The notes under the pieces were generated by a model. The model worked only from the letters and a program-made list of their open reading frames with translations, was not told where the DNA came from and did no database searches. The position numbers and the translations under genes are program-made. A stretch of DNA of 64,000 nt from Pararge aegeria (taxonomy: Eukaryota > Arthropoda > Insecta > Lepidoptera > Nymphalidae): positions 10,178,001 through 10,242,000 of the forward strand of contig NC_053201.1 of assembly GCF_905163445.1 (NCBI RefSeq). The letters are read 5' to 3'. How positions within the stretch are numbered: position 1 is the first letter of the stretch; each line of letters opens with the position of its first letter. Below, one piece after another: positions 1 through 10,250 of the stretch.

Positions 1-310
1 CGCTCGTTATCGTGACCGCAAGATACGGGATCCGCACATATAGACACACGGACGTCCAAGACAGAACTTTTTTAAACAATTTATTAATTAGTTTAAATAA
101 TCAAAAGAGATTAAAAAATATCATGAGTGTTTAAAATAGTGTTTTTTCTCAACATTTGTCTATTTATATTCACTTATAATAAAAGCAATAAAAAATAAAA
201 AAGTGACATTTTAAGTTGGAGAATCACTCGGTGTGCGTAAAGTGACAGTAATACCCACCTCAACGATTTGCTTATGAGGCGATAATATACAAGAAAACAC
301 ATAGAACAGT
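1..310. other. No gene recognised; AT-rich sequence
   Basis: I see no coding exon, RNA gene or recognised repeat here. The stretch is AT-rich and ends where a SINE begins. Confidence 0.5.
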
Positions 311-314
311 AGAA

Positions 315-745
315 GCAGTGATAGCGCAGGAGATCGACTTCATTTTCCGGGGCCCGAGTTCGAATCCCAGCACGCACCTCTAACTTAAAAAAGTTATGAG
401 TATTTTTTTTTTTTTTTTTCTATTTATACTCTTTATTTGTACACCACACAGAAAAACGAGACAAAAAAAAAGAACAAACACATGAAGAATGAAGCAGGAT
501 ACAAAAGGCGGCCTTATCGCTAAGTAGCGATCTCTGCCAGGCAACCTTAGGATTAGGAAAACTAAAAAGAAAACGAATAGGTGGGGTACACTATTTAATA
601 CATACATACGAATATCTACATACTAATACATAAACCAGTGTATGTGCGTTTTAAGTAATTAAAATATCACTTGCTTCAACGGTGAAGGAAAACATCGCGA
701 GGAAACCCGCATGTCTGAAAGATGTACATAATGATCTACGTTTTT
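315..745 (+). mobile_element. SINE (family B, tRNA-derived) split by an inserted LINE tail
   Basis: The left part (about 315-405) holds a tRNA-like B box (GTTCGAATCCC) followed by the CACGCACCTCTAAC and AAGTTATG segments typical of this family. The family continues at about 633-745 with TGTGCGTTTTAAG, CACTTGCTTCAACGGTGAAGG and AAACATCGCGAGGAAACC. The two parts are one element; the piece between them is a separate LINE tail. Other family B copies in the window gave the consensus used here. Confidence 0.65.
406..630 (-). mobile_element. LINE 3' tail (family L), inserted in a SINE
   Basis: On the minus strand the piece reads GGTTGCCTGGCAGAG, a small ATCGCT hairpin, AAGGCCGCC and a terminal poly(A), seen here as poly(T) at about 403-419. 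The same tail recurs at 5370-5545, 6366-6545, 10780-10905, 53325-53450, 56437-56580 and 63600-63760. A terminal poly(A) and 5' truncation fit a non-LTR retrotransposon; the LINE clade is not determined. Confidence 0.6.
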
Positions 746-1204
746 TGGGGCATGCACTACCATTTCTTTATACGTTAACTTAGAAGTTAGAGTTTTTCAC
801 ACATTGAAGTGACTTTTGAGTTTGACTTGAGTAGGTATATGGTTTTAACTCAACTCGATACCATCACGCATTCCAGATATAAAGGGTCTTGACAGACAGA
901 CGGACAATAAAGTGATGCGGTTTCCGTTTTTTTTCTTTTGACGTATGCAACTCTAAAAATGAGAAAACTACACGGAATTTCAGCCCACCCAAAAGTTTAA
1001 TGGTTGATAACCATTAAACTTTTGGTGCATAGATTGAGATAAGCATAAAGATCACGGTCTTATATCGAGGCCAACCTTCGTAGCATCACTGTCAAATGTC
1101 TATCAGCCGTTTTTCAGAACATCTTCAGCTATCTCTCATCTTATCTAGCATATCATTGACACGCGGATGAGATAAGACGGTGAAGTAAAGGTCATGCTAT
1201 TGTG
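746..1204. other. No gene recognised; contains a perfect palindrome
   Basis: There is no coding signal. A 17-bp perfect inverted repeat with a 3-base loop lies at 989-1025. Confidence 0.4.
989..1025. repeat. Perfect inverted repeat, 17-bp arms, 3-base loop
   Basis: Arms 989-1005 and 1009-1025 are exact reverse complements (left arm CCAAAAGTTTAATGGTT). It lies in repeat-free sequence. Confidence 0.9.
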
Positions 1205-1557
1205 TTATTTATTCACGTGTTAGAAACATTGTTAAGGTTTTTTTATGAACGTGATATTTTTGATCGACGACTAAAAATAAGGTGGTTCTGTGTTCCCCTG
1301 TATTTTTATCGGTTTTATGTACGATTTTTACGCTTGTCGCTATTTTTTTATTATTTATTCACGTTTTTGAAACATTGTTAAGATTTTTATTTAAGAACGA
1401 GATATTTTGAATCAGCGACAAAAGGGCGGTTTTATGTTACTCTGTATTTTTAATTATGTATAATGTATATAATACTATTGTATTATTTATTCACGTGTCA
1501 GAAACATTGTTAAGGATTTTTATGTGAACGTGATATTTAGAATCGACGACTAAAAAT
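1205..1557. repeat. Diverged tandem repeat, about 2.5 units of 130-146 bp
   Basis: Units start at about 1205, 1351 and 1483, each with TTATTTATTCACGT, then GAAACATTGTTAAG, then GAACG.GATATTT and AATC(GA)GCGAC. The third unit is partial. The period falls from 146 to 132 bp because of indels. Confidence 0.8.
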
Positions 1558-2840
1558 GCGATTCTAATTCATACAAATAAATTAAAGTGGTTGTGATTTC
1601 AAAATGTCGGTATGTATTTTTTGGAAAAGAAGAGGTTTGGTCTCTACACAAACATACTTTTAATAAATGAGTTTGTAATAGAAAATTTTGTAGTAACACT
1701 ACAAAGCAGAAGCCAAGGGTGGTGTAGTACCCTGTAGTGCCCGGTAATGGGTTGATACAATAATGAGACATCTCAATATTTGCAACATCATCTTGGCATT
1801 TTTCCATTCATTATAAGAAAGAAAATGAATAAAATTGTGCATCCTACGCGCTCAGCATTCTTGGAGACGAAAGGAAAGGACTTTAATATGAAATGTTGAA
1901 AGTTGGAATGTAGCCAGCTACTTAGACTTAGCTATTAATGCTTTAAGAGTTGTCTCTCTGTCTGGAACACTGTCGTGCATTTCTCTCTAATAAGAGTTTT
2001 TTTAAAGATGACGCGACGCTAAAGGATACGTAGGACTATAAACATAAATATATAGCCCGTTGGGGCTAAGTCAGGCATAATTCAGTCCAAAACACCAGAA
2101 AGATACGCGATTAAAAAAAACTAACAAAAACAGTATTTTGAAGTTTTACAATGAAGTTTTAAATCACACTCAGAAGGAAGAAATACTCGAAGTTCGCTCC
2201 AGTTGTATTTGAATAAAATTAAAACAATTGCATAAAATGTGATGTTCAGTTGTTTTCTTAATTTGAAAATATTTCTTTTTAAATTAAATGACGTATAAAC
2301 CAGCCAGCAACCTTATATGATACTGATATCAAACCCTTTTTATTGTGTTCCGCTAAATATGCCGGTGTGTGTATTACGAATATATGAAACATTGTTAATC
2401 CTCACTAACATTACAATTGCGAAAGAGTGTGGTGTTTGTTTACTTTGTACGTTACAGATTTTGATGAAATTTGGCAAATTTGTCTTCAGCTTGCATCCAG
2501 GGTCTTCCGATAATAAGGAAATATCGATTTTTGTGTGAAAAATTAGAGCGATTGAATCTTTACGAATAAGTACCTGGAAACTCAGGCGCTTTTAAATTTT
2601 GGCAATCGTAAATCATCCGAGCTATGAAAAGGTAGTTATTACCAAATTTTTTGCCATGGACTTTTCTGTTAAAATCAAACTTTGGTTACGAAGTAACGAG
2701 GAATGCAAAATCTTTATTCGTTATCTACTTTGCGATTGCCCAGGATTTTCCCAAATACCTAAAAAAACGGGTAAATACTTAATTACAATAGATATTTTAA
2801 TTCATAGTTTAGGCTACTACAGGCTACAGTATACATACAC
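1558..2840. other. No gene recognised
   Basis: AT-rich sequence without splice-bounded coding segments or recognised repeats. The short open frames lack family features and end at random. Confidence 0.4.
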
Positions 2841-2842
2841 CT

Positions 2843-2910
2843 ATCTATCGCTTTTAAACGATAAGGCCGCCTATTATACAACTTACGTGTTTCTTGGTGT
2901 GCAATAAGGG
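2843..2910 (+). mobile_element. LINE 3' tail (family L), short copy
   Basis: ATCGCTTTTAAACGATAAGG, GCCGCC and a GTGTGCAATAAGG end match the family L tail. The left boundary is uncertain. Confidence 0.5.
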
Positions 2911-3178
2911 ATTCATCTTGGACCCATTACAAGCCTACTACAGGGTACGGGTCTCCTCTGAGAATGGCTTATTGCGGATTACTAGACTTGACTCGCCTTC
3001 GACAACATTTTAGAGAACTCTCAGGCAAGCAGATTCACTCGCAATGTTTGTCTTTACAGAGATAATTAATTATTTAAATTCAAAACGCACATAACTCCGA
3101 AAAGTTACATGCCTCGGATCCCGGTCCCCCCGAAAGTGAGACCGAAGTGTTAGCCACTAGGCTATCACCACTCAACGC
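2910..3178 (-). mobile_element. SINE, family B, near full length
   Basis: Read on the minus strand it starts with the tRNA-like head (GTGATAGCCTAGTGGC), passes the B-box region and the ACGCACATAACTCCG-type segment (seen on plus), and ends with the TACAGGGTACGGGTCTCC-type tail. It is diverged, with a damaged B box. Confidence 0.65.
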
Positions 3179-3469
3179 CCTTATACGCAGACAATTGTAT
3201 TGTGTACGCCTTTATTGTAGAGTTGTAGACAATAGTCTGAGACAACTTCAGAACCGCGGCGGGTGCGTATGCAAATAAAAACGCTTTTTTTTATTTTTTC
3301 TTTGTCATAGACAAAGTACCTGGAACGAAGAAGTACTTTTTCTACCAACTTAAAAGAGGAAAAGGTACTACGATTCGCAGTGAATGAGCTTTCAGGGTCT
3401 TCGACCTCTTGGGCGCAATGATGAGTGCTGTGGTCTTTTAAGATTGACATTCCGGGTTTGATGCCCGGC

Positions 3470-3610
3470 ACCTGGTGATTAGTTACCAACCTACCGACAA
3501 AGACGTGCCTCCAACGTATCAAACGTTCCCGTTGAAACCGATAAGGGAGTATGTATATATATATTATATGTATTGAGTTTAAAATAACTGTTATACCCCT
3601 AACAGCTTAT
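3470..3610 (+). mobile_element. SINE, family C, partial
   Basis: TTAGTTACCAACCTACCGAC, AAAGACGTGCC, GAAACCGATAAGGG and ATACCCCTAACAG match in order the body of the tRNA-Trp-like SINE family seen in full at 39120-39450, in reverse orientation. Confidence 0.45.
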
Positions 3611-3671
3611 TCTCTTCTGTCTTAACTGTATCATATATACAACCTAGCCTTTGGTTTTTATAGTTATAATG

Positions 3672-3828
3672 CGAAGCGGTGATATTGGGTAGGAGCTCGG
3701 CTTCGCGTTCGGGGGGCCAAGTTCGAATCCCAGAACGCACATCCAACTTTTATAAGTTATGTGCGTTTAAGTACCCAATTACACTACTACTAATCACTTG
3801 CTTTAACGGTGAAGGAAAACATCGCAGG
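3672..3828 (+). mobile_element. SINE, family B, 3' truncated
   Basis: GCGGTGATATTGGGTAGGAG begins the tRNA-like head, GTTCGAATCCC is the B box, and ACGGTGAAGGAAAACATCGC the body. It then runs straight into a family K repeat. Confidence 0.7.
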
Positions 3829-3985
3829 GCATGCAAGGAACACGTCCTGTGTCCATTAACCTGAGGCGTAGGTGCTAAGTCTTATTTGCCAGTAATAATA
3901 CCGTAAACCCCGCCATTCAGGCCGGAAGACAGCATTGCAACGATGCTGCTTAGCGACAGAAATAAGCATGGTGGTACTATTGGAT
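3829..3985 (-). mobile_element. Interspersed repeat family K
   Basis: Reverse copy of a repeat also at 9425-9510 (minus), 18835-19065 (plus), 48270-48455 (minus) and 57010-57210 (plus). Shared blocks are GCATGCAAGGAACACGTCC, GAGGCGTAGGTGCTAAG and GATGCTGCTTAGCG. The class is unknown; a SINE is likely. Confidence 0.6.
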
Positions 3986-4010
3986 AGAAGCAGGCGTTAC
4001 TTTGCGGAAA

Positions 4011-4266
4011 TCGGCCGATTGGCGCAGCGGGCAGCGACCCTGTTTTCTGAGCCCAAGGCCGTGGGTTCGATTCCCACAACTGGAAAATGTTTGTGTGATG
4101 AACATGAATGTTTTTCAGTGTCTGGGTGTTTTTATGTATGTTATAAGTATTTATGTATATTATTTTTAAAAATATTTATCAGTCATCTTAGTACGCCTAA
4201 CACAAGCAACGCTTACTTTGGGGCTAGACAGCAGTGTGTATATTGTCGCAGTATTAAAAAAAAAAA
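4011..4266 (+). mobile_element. SINE, family A (tRNA-derived), full length
   Basis: GGCCGATTGGCGCAG starts the tRNA-like head and GGGTTCGATTCCCAC is its B box. The body reads TGTGTGATGAACATGAATG, TTTTTCAGTGTCTGGGTG and GCTTACTTTGGGGCTA, then ends in poly(A) at about 4256-4266. It sits inside an older repeat whose flanks rejoin at 27060-27105. The anticodon region does not fold well, so this is not a working tRNA gene. Confidence 0.85.
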
Positions 4267-4360
4267 CCTTGATATGTTATGAAAATTAACTAAGGAGGAC
4301 TAAGGAGAATCTGTGTGGTGTAATTTATAATTTTATCAATCCTTATATTTTTTAAAATTA
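4267..4360 (+). repeat. Partial copy of the foldback element seen at 27060-27480
   Basis: GTTATGAAAATTAA and GGAGAATCTGTGTGGTGTAA, then ATAATTTTATCAATCCTTAT, match the outer parts of the long inverted repeat at 27 kb. Confidence 0.5.
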
Positions 4361-5154
4361 TTGCAACTTTCTTAAGGATGTCTAATTTTTTTGAAAAAGA
4401 ATTTCAGCCTATTTTACCTATCGGTAAAAAAAAACGGTTCAATCCGTCCAGTAATTTCGGAGCCTATTGGGTATAAACAAGTAAAATATGAATATTTGTT
4501 AAGTTAATGTGTTAAGTTAAATGACAATATTCATTGTAAAGTAATAATGGTTATAGTACTTCCCCGGACGAGCTATGCCACAAAAAGCTATACTAATATT
4601 AAATTAAAATATACTGGATTTGTATGCTACATAATGTTTACTTTATGTGGTTCAACAGCAATGTATCTACTAGCTTTTAGCTGCCAGCGAGAGTATCAGC
4701 GACCAGTGACCAGAGAAAGTTTACGGGCGATCCGATCACTGCGACAAGGCGAAAGTGACATGGATCAACTCAGATTTATGCATAATATAATAAATATTAG
4801 ATAATAGACTTAGATAACTTCTGCGGCCCTTTCCCCCGCCGGTAACGACTGGCGCTTGGGTTCACGACTCAGTGACTTCGTTATTTAATGATTGATCATT
4901 ATTGACGGGCTTTAGATACGTATGTTGCCGGGATATCAGAATTATTAAAATCTAGGCTAAATATGCTTCCCAATTTATATTTATTATTTAATAGCTGTCC
5001 CGGCGAATTCCGTACCGCGGGCCATTTTTTTTTTTTATAAATGTTATATTTTAATACTTATTATCCTATTCCGGTCTAAGAGGAATCCAAAAAATCAAAT
5101 ATCATAAAAATTGGTCCAGCCTATATATTATAAATGGTGTAACTATCACAACTT

Positions 5155-5160
<6 letters not shown>
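4361..5160. other. No gene recognised; decayed repeat pieces
   Basis: About 4380-4500 resembles a Helitron-like body (GTCCAGTAATTTCGGAGCC, also at 27830). About 4545-4590 resembles the family K edge (CTTCCCCGGACGAGCT). The rest is unassigned. Confidence 0.4.

Positions 5161-5197
<37 letters not shown>
5157..5197. repeat. (AT)n microsatellite
   Basis: About 18 uninterrupted AT units. Confidence 0.95.
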
Positions 5198-5198
<1 letters not shown>

Positions 5199-5369
5199 TT
5201 ATTCAACATTCAAATTCAAAAATGTTTTATTCATGTAGACCTTATTACATGCATTAATGAAGCGTTCATACATTTAACACGTTACACTGATGTTAGTGAT
5301 GGTGATAACTGCATTCGTTAACTTATAACTCAAGCTAGGAGGGTTCTGCCCACAGCAAACTTAGCCAGG

Positions 5370-5545
5370 TTTTTTTTTAAAGATTTATTTAACTCTTTAT
5401 TTGTACAAAACTATGACGTTTGGGGAAATAAAAGAAGAATATAAATACAGGACTATTCATATTTCAAGTTATCGATTGATGGCGATCTCTGCCAGGCAAC
5501 CTTAGGATTGGGACAACATGAGCGAGAGCGGATAGGTGTGTGCTA
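5370..5545 (-). mobile_element. LINE 3' tail (family L)
   Basis: Poly(T) at about 5371-5378, then CTCTTTATTTGTACA and GGCGATCTCTGCCAGGCAAC on plus. This is the reverse of the family L tail. Confidence 0.6.
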
Positions 5546-5764
5546 AAAACAAACACATTAGCATCATTTTGTTAAATTTTTCGAGGTCTAAGGTTCAAAT
5601 CCCGGGGCAGATCAAAACCAAATCTACGACCGAGCTAAGCTTTTTATTACGACTGCGAAGAAATATTGAAATTGAAATTAGTTTCATAGTTTCCCGTAAA
5701 TAAAAGCGCGCAAGCATTCAGCGTGAGCTTACGAGGAAGACTATACCTATCTATGAATACATCT

Positions 5765-5935
5765 GTCACCATCATCTTCCTTCGGGTGTCGCACGGAGGG
5801 TGTCTGTGCTACTACTACCATATTATGTGATCGACCCGTATGCCCAGTGTCGTGATTATTGGCAAACCCTCCCATTGGGATAGGCCTTCAGTCCAGCAGG
5901 GTAGTGTTTTGTGTTATTGATTATTATCAAAGAAT
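5765..5935. repeat. Interspersed repeat family I
   Basis: GTCTGTGCTACTACTACCAT, GGCAAACCCTCCC and GGCCTTCAGTCCAGCAG recur in altered form at 13255-13400, 18250-18330 and 24450-24570. The class is unknown. Confidence 0.45.
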
Positions 5936-6039
5936 TGCCTGCCAAACACCAATAGCTGATTTTATAAGCTGTTAATGATGATGGCAATAAAGGTCTAAAC
6001 TGGTTGAACTTAGCTACGCCTTTCTATACTTATATCAAC

Positions 6040-6150
6040 ATCATATCAACCCATTACCGGCCCACTACAGGGCACGGGTCTCCTCCCACAATGAGAAGGA
6101 GTTAAGGCCGTAGTCCACCACGCTGGCCCAGTGCGGATTTGTGGTCTTAT
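6040..6150 (-). mobile_element. SINE, family B, 3' part only
   Basis: ATCAACCCATTACCGGCCCA, GGGCACGGGTCTCCTCCCAC and CCACGCTGGCCCAGTGCGGA are the reversed 3' part of family B. Confidence 0.65.
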
Positions 6151-6365
6151 ATCAGTTTGAGATTAATTTCCGTTCCAGAATAATATTACAAACACCCTTT
6201 TAAAAAAATGCCACTTTGTGTACATATTTTGAAATATTCCAAAGACAACTACTCGAATTTTATGAATACAATACGAAAGTTGTATACATGTGAATTTTAT
6301 ACATCCTATATACAACGAGGAAATGAAAACCGAAGCAGTATTTCACAGGCTTTAGAGGTACATTA

Positions 6366-6545
6366 TGGATACACTTTTATTGTACACCAAAGAAACAAAA
6401 AGTAGTTACAAAGATATAAATACAAATCAAGAGAGTACAATTTGGTGGCCTTATCGCTACATAGCGATTTCTTCCAGGCAACCAATGGCGCAAAAGGAAA
6501 AAACATAGAAAAGAGGTAGGTGGTGCAATAAATAAGATTTAAAAA
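6366..6545 (-). mobile_element. LINE 3' tail (family L)
   Basis: ACTTTTATTGTACACCAAAG, then GGTGGCCTTATCGCTACATA and CTTCCAGGCAACC on plus. Confidence 0.6.
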
Positions 6546-6572
6546 TTATACAAATATATAAATATAAATATA

Positions 6573-6573
<1 letters not shown>

Positions 6574-6619
<46 letters not shown>
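6574..6619. repeat. (AT)n microsatellite
   Basis: About 22 AT units, preceded by looser AT-rich repeats. Confidence 0.95.
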
Positions 6620-6620
<1 letters not shown>

Positions 6621-6639
6621 TGTATATTATTTACTTTTT

Positions 6640-6995
6640 AACCGAAACGCTTATAGTTTTTAAGTAACCCACTGAGATATTTTTTGCTGAAAGTAATCAG
6701 ATACAGCCCTAACATCACATGCAAAATTAAAATGAAGTGACTTCTGTCACTTTACCGAGTACGTACGCGTCGCGTAGCGTACGTACTATACACGTGTCGG
6801 TCTTTGATCTTCATTAAGGTTGTCATAAGTAAACACTAAGAATGTTTTGAATTAGTCTGTAAGGAAAAATAAATATGCTTCTTTTATTCTTTTATTTCTT
6901 AATATATTTATGTAACCTTCAACAGTATCTCGTAATTCGGTTACACGTTGTATATCACTAATAATTTTAATCTTAACATTCCACTCTTCCGTATC
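6640..6995. repeat. Dispersed repeat, copy 1 (uninterrupted)
   Basis: It shares GCCCTAACATCACAT, GCAAAATTAAAAT, AAGAATGTTTTG, TCGTAATTCGGTTACACG and other blocks, in order, with 9785-10250. This copy lacks the MITE found in the other. An 11-bp palindrome (AGTACGTACGC at 6758-6768 with 6777-6787) lies inside. Confidence 0.75.
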
Positions 6996-7179
6996 AAGCT
7001 TTGCAGTTCTAGGCTTTAAATAATTTAGTCCTTTGGGTTAATGACTAAAAATGTCCTCACGCAAAAAATTATGTCGAGTGCAATAAGTATCTACTAAATA
7101 AGAGCAAATCAAAATTAAAAATGCATGTGTTCTAATTTATGAGCACATGCTTTTTGTATCGTCAAGTTTGTAAATTTGT

Positions 7180-7345
7180 AGTAACGGAAGGCAGATTATA
7201 CAGAGAAGAAGCTGGCAAGTAACACAACAGATGCTCTTTTCCGGCATCGACAGCTATCTGCTTCCAAGCAACCTTGTCATTAAGAAATTCAACAATTGTT
7301 TTTAGTCTTGCTGTTATAAATGTGTTTTAACACATTGTTATTTGA
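7180..7345 (+). mobile_element. LINE-like 3' tail (family M)
   Basis: GGCAGATTATACAGAGAAGA, GATGCTCTTTTCCGGCATC and TTTAACACATTGTTA recur at about 35420-35510 and 42585-42730, with a partial copy at 11915-12010. It abuts a family A SINE. Confidence 0.5.
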
Positions 7346-7562
7346 CAGCCGATTGGCGCAGTGGGCAGTGACTCGATCGATTCCCACGGTTGGAAACATG
7401 TTTGTGTGATGAACATGAATGTTTTTCAGTGTCTTGTTGTTTATCTGTATATACTTATAGTATTATTCGTAAAAATATTCATCAGTTATCTTAGTTCCCA
7501 TAAATAAGCTACGCTTACTTTGGGGCTATATGGCGATGTGTGTATCGAAGTTATTTATATTT
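7346..7562 (+). mobile_element. SINE, family A, with a deletion in its tRNA-like head
   Basis: GCCGATTGGCGCAGTGGGCA is followed directly by CGATTCCCACGG: about 25 bases of the head are missing compared with other copies. The rest is intact to GGCGATGTGTGTA. Confidence 0.8.
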
Positions 7563-7599
7563 TATAAAAAGTTTTATTTATATACATATAGTTGGCGCA

Positions 7600-8220
7600 C
7601 CTAGTTTAAATGTACCACTAAAGGAACGGCGCGGGTCACGGGGACCGAAAACAGGTGTGGCCCATGTTTGTATGTATATATTATTTAAACTTATGGATTG
7701 CTAGGTCCAAATCACTTCTGGATCATGTTAACAGCGTATACTCATTCAATACCTATTGTTTATTTCGTAGAATTTTAATTTCAAAAGTGCCAACCCTAAC
7801 AGTAATCTCCATTCCTTATGTAAGCACATAGCAATTTTCCGTATAAGCACACAAAATTCGACGTAAATGTCGCAACACACCGTACAAATCTATTCGCTGA
7901 CTTTTTGTATTGTTTACAAGATATGCACTTTCGATTAGCACTGACACAGTTTAGTTGCGCAACATCGATTAACCATAATATTTTTGTGCCACTCAAATAA
8001 CAACCTTAATGATTAGTAAGGGTTCTTATCTTATTTTATGTAGGTGAACTGTTGGCTACTCGTTTAGTAACTCAAGGATGAAAATAGTTTAAACAATTAT
8101 ATTTTAAATACGGCAAGACGAATAGATAGACGGTCATTCATACCGACGGACATCTGTATTCCCTTCGCTTGGATATATTTATTTCAAAATTTTAATATCA
8201 CGTATAACTTTTTAATAAAT
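7600..8220. other. No gene recognised
   Basis: Mixed AT-rich sequence; no coding exon or known repeat identified. Confidence 0.4.
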
Positions 8221-8364
8221 TTAAAATGCATATAAAAAAATTCAGGCCGCGATTGCAGTGTCGCAGGTTTATATCAAGTCGGAAAATTCTTATATATATT
8301 AAATTTATAAAATTGATAATTCCTCCAGGTGTAGGTAAAAACACTAATAAAAATTATAAAATTA

Positions 8365-8480
8365 TGTTGGAAACATGTTTGTGTGAAGAACATGATTTTT
8401 TTTCAGTGTCTGGTTGTTTATCTGTAGGTATATTTATGTATATTATTCGTAAAAATATTCATCAGTTATCTTAGTACCCA
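8365..8480 (+). mobile_element. SINE, family A, internal fragment
   Basis: GGAAACATGTTTGTGTG through TCATCAGTTATCTTAGTACC is the middle of family A. Both ends are missing. Confidence 0.7.
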
Positions 8481-9370
8481 TGTGTGGTTTGAGGTTATTG
8501 AAAGAATCTATTCTGTTTGTTTGTTAATCAAAAATTGCAACTGCAACATTTTGTCAAAACAATTGTCTTGTTTTCGTGACGGCACTCGACGCTCCATTTT
8601 TTTTACCCTGTCCCTTAGTGTAAACAAACTTTTCGTTAATTTCTTGAATGAAAAATCATAAGTTAAAATGATAAGATGTTGATTCGCAATATTATTCATA
8701 TCAGAATCCAAACTTAATTTAATCTATGATAGTTTAATACGCAAAATTTTACATAAATTGGTTCAACCTCTGCATGTTCAAGCGTAAATGGAACACTGCA
8801 ACATCTATATCAAGTAGAACTGTCTACAGAACTAACTACCATGTGCGACTTCTAACGAATAAATAGTAGGAAAAGGTTTATTAATAGAATATTTTATCTC
8901 CCACTTCGTGCGACTAGTGAACTCCTTGATCACAGTGTAATATTCATTCTAAATATGAACTAGGTATAACTCGCATTCAAACAATTTTTTAAACTCATTT
9001 TGAAATCGCAGATATCACTGAAGACTATAAAAATGGAATGATTGCTGCTAGAAATTTATAAACCGAAACAATAAAAATACTATCACATTTTTGTGTCATT
9101 TTAATTGCTTGGAATTCAGTGTTAAATTAATTACGGTAGTTATTTTTCTTTACGATGTCCAGAGTTTGCTTTTTCTTTATTTTTAGATAGCGACATCGTT
9201 TCATTAGTTGTTACTTGTTGAGTAACAGCGCACTGCAAAACGTGTCGCTAGCGCGATATTGCGAGAAGAATCTAGGACTCCAAAGTGAAATGGTAATAAC
9301 TTTGGAGAAATTAATTTATTAGGCAGTCTCATCTGTTTTTTTTTTTTTTAATAGTAATAAATAATTGACA
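8481..9370. other. No gene recognised
   Basis: AT-rich. A minus-strand open frame at 8508-8711 has a charged, helix-like segment but no recognised family. Confidence 0.4.
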
Positions 9371-9424
9371 GACCAATAAGATGATCTACAATATGGTAAG
9401 AGGAAAACAATCACAAATAAACAG

Positions 9425-9510
9425 AGCAACATGCCAGGGCATTCGCAGGGCATGCCAGGACACGTCCTACGTTCATCAACCCAAGACGTGGGTGTTAAGC
9501 CTCATGTTCT
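9425..9510 (-). mobile_element. Interspersed repeat family K, fragment
   Basis: GCATGCCAGGACACGTCC and GACGTGGGTGTTAAGCC match the family. Confidence 0.5.
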
Positions 9511-9559
9511 CCCTCCTCCTCCAAAATAGGACAGAATCCACCTCACTAATGCGGGTTTC

Positions 9560-9680
9560 CGAGGTTTGTTTTTAATAACTCTCGTGCTATCCGAGGCACG
9601 GGTTCATCGGTTATGGGGCCAGGAAGAAACAAATTTCCTTACTTCGGGCTGGAACAGAGACTTCTTGGCCCGACATTAAT
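9560..9680. mobile_element. SINE-like family D, fragment
   Basis: CTCTCGTGCTATCCGAGGCA and CTTCGGGCTGGAAC resemble the better copy at 45704-46145. Confidence 0.4.
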
Positions 9681-9784
9681 GGCCTAATATAAGTTATCCA
9701 ATCAGGACGCAGTTTTATTTATGCTTAGGAATATACAATATGTAAAAGAAAACGAAAATGAGGTACATTATTTATTGTCTCTGA

Positions 9785-10250
9785 GAGTTGCCTGTGAAAC
9801 CGAACCTCTAATAGTTTTTGAGTAGACTACTGTCATAGTTAAAATAAATCAGATAAAGCCCTAACATCACATTATGCAAAATTAAAATCAAGTGAGTCGC
9901 GTAGCAAAGGTATACGCGATTCGGTCTACAATCTTCTATAGGCAGTGGCGTGCATAGGGTTTTTGACCAGGGTATGCATAAAGCAGGTACATGGCATAAA
10001 ATGTAAAAATTCCCCTCAAATACGGTTTATATCAAATAATTTGGGTATGCTGTGCTTTTGTGCATGTGTGAAGTGAACGCCACTGTCTATAGGGTTGTTA
10101 TAAGTAGACGCTAAGAATGTTTTGGATTTGTTGGTATGAAAAAATAAATACGCTTCTTTTGATTTAATATTTTCACAGTATGATTCCTTATGAAATATAC
10201 CTCTGCACTCTTTAACAGTATTTCGTAATTCGGTTACACGCTGTATATTA
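9785..10250. repeat. Dispersed repeat, copy 2, interrupted by a MITE
   Basis: Second copy of the 6640-6995 repeat. It is split at 9943 by the MITE described next. Confidence 0.75.
9943..10085. mobile_element. hAT-type MITE (family F) with 8-bp target duplication
   Basis: The element begins CAGTGGCGTGCAT and ends AACGCCACTG, giving short inverted ends. It is flanked on both sides by TCTATAGG (9935-9942 and 10086-10093), an exact 8-bp duplication. CA-start ends and 8-bp duplications are the rule for hAT elements. The related sequence at 6811-6840 shows the same site without an insertion. Confidence 0.85.

Noticed and set aside
2599..2907. A 102-residue frame rich in Tyr and Leu
   Set aside because: It ends inside a LINE tail, has no recognisable domain and no bounding splice signals.
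4011..4080. tRNA-like sequence with a good B box
   Set aside because: The acceptor and anticodon stems do not pair properly and the same head occurs many times attached to the same tail, so it is a SINE promoter and not a tRNA gene.
8508..8711. Minus-strand frame with a charged segment (RDRVKKMERRV)
   Set aside because: It suggests a helix of the THAP/P-element type, but the match is too weak and short to name.
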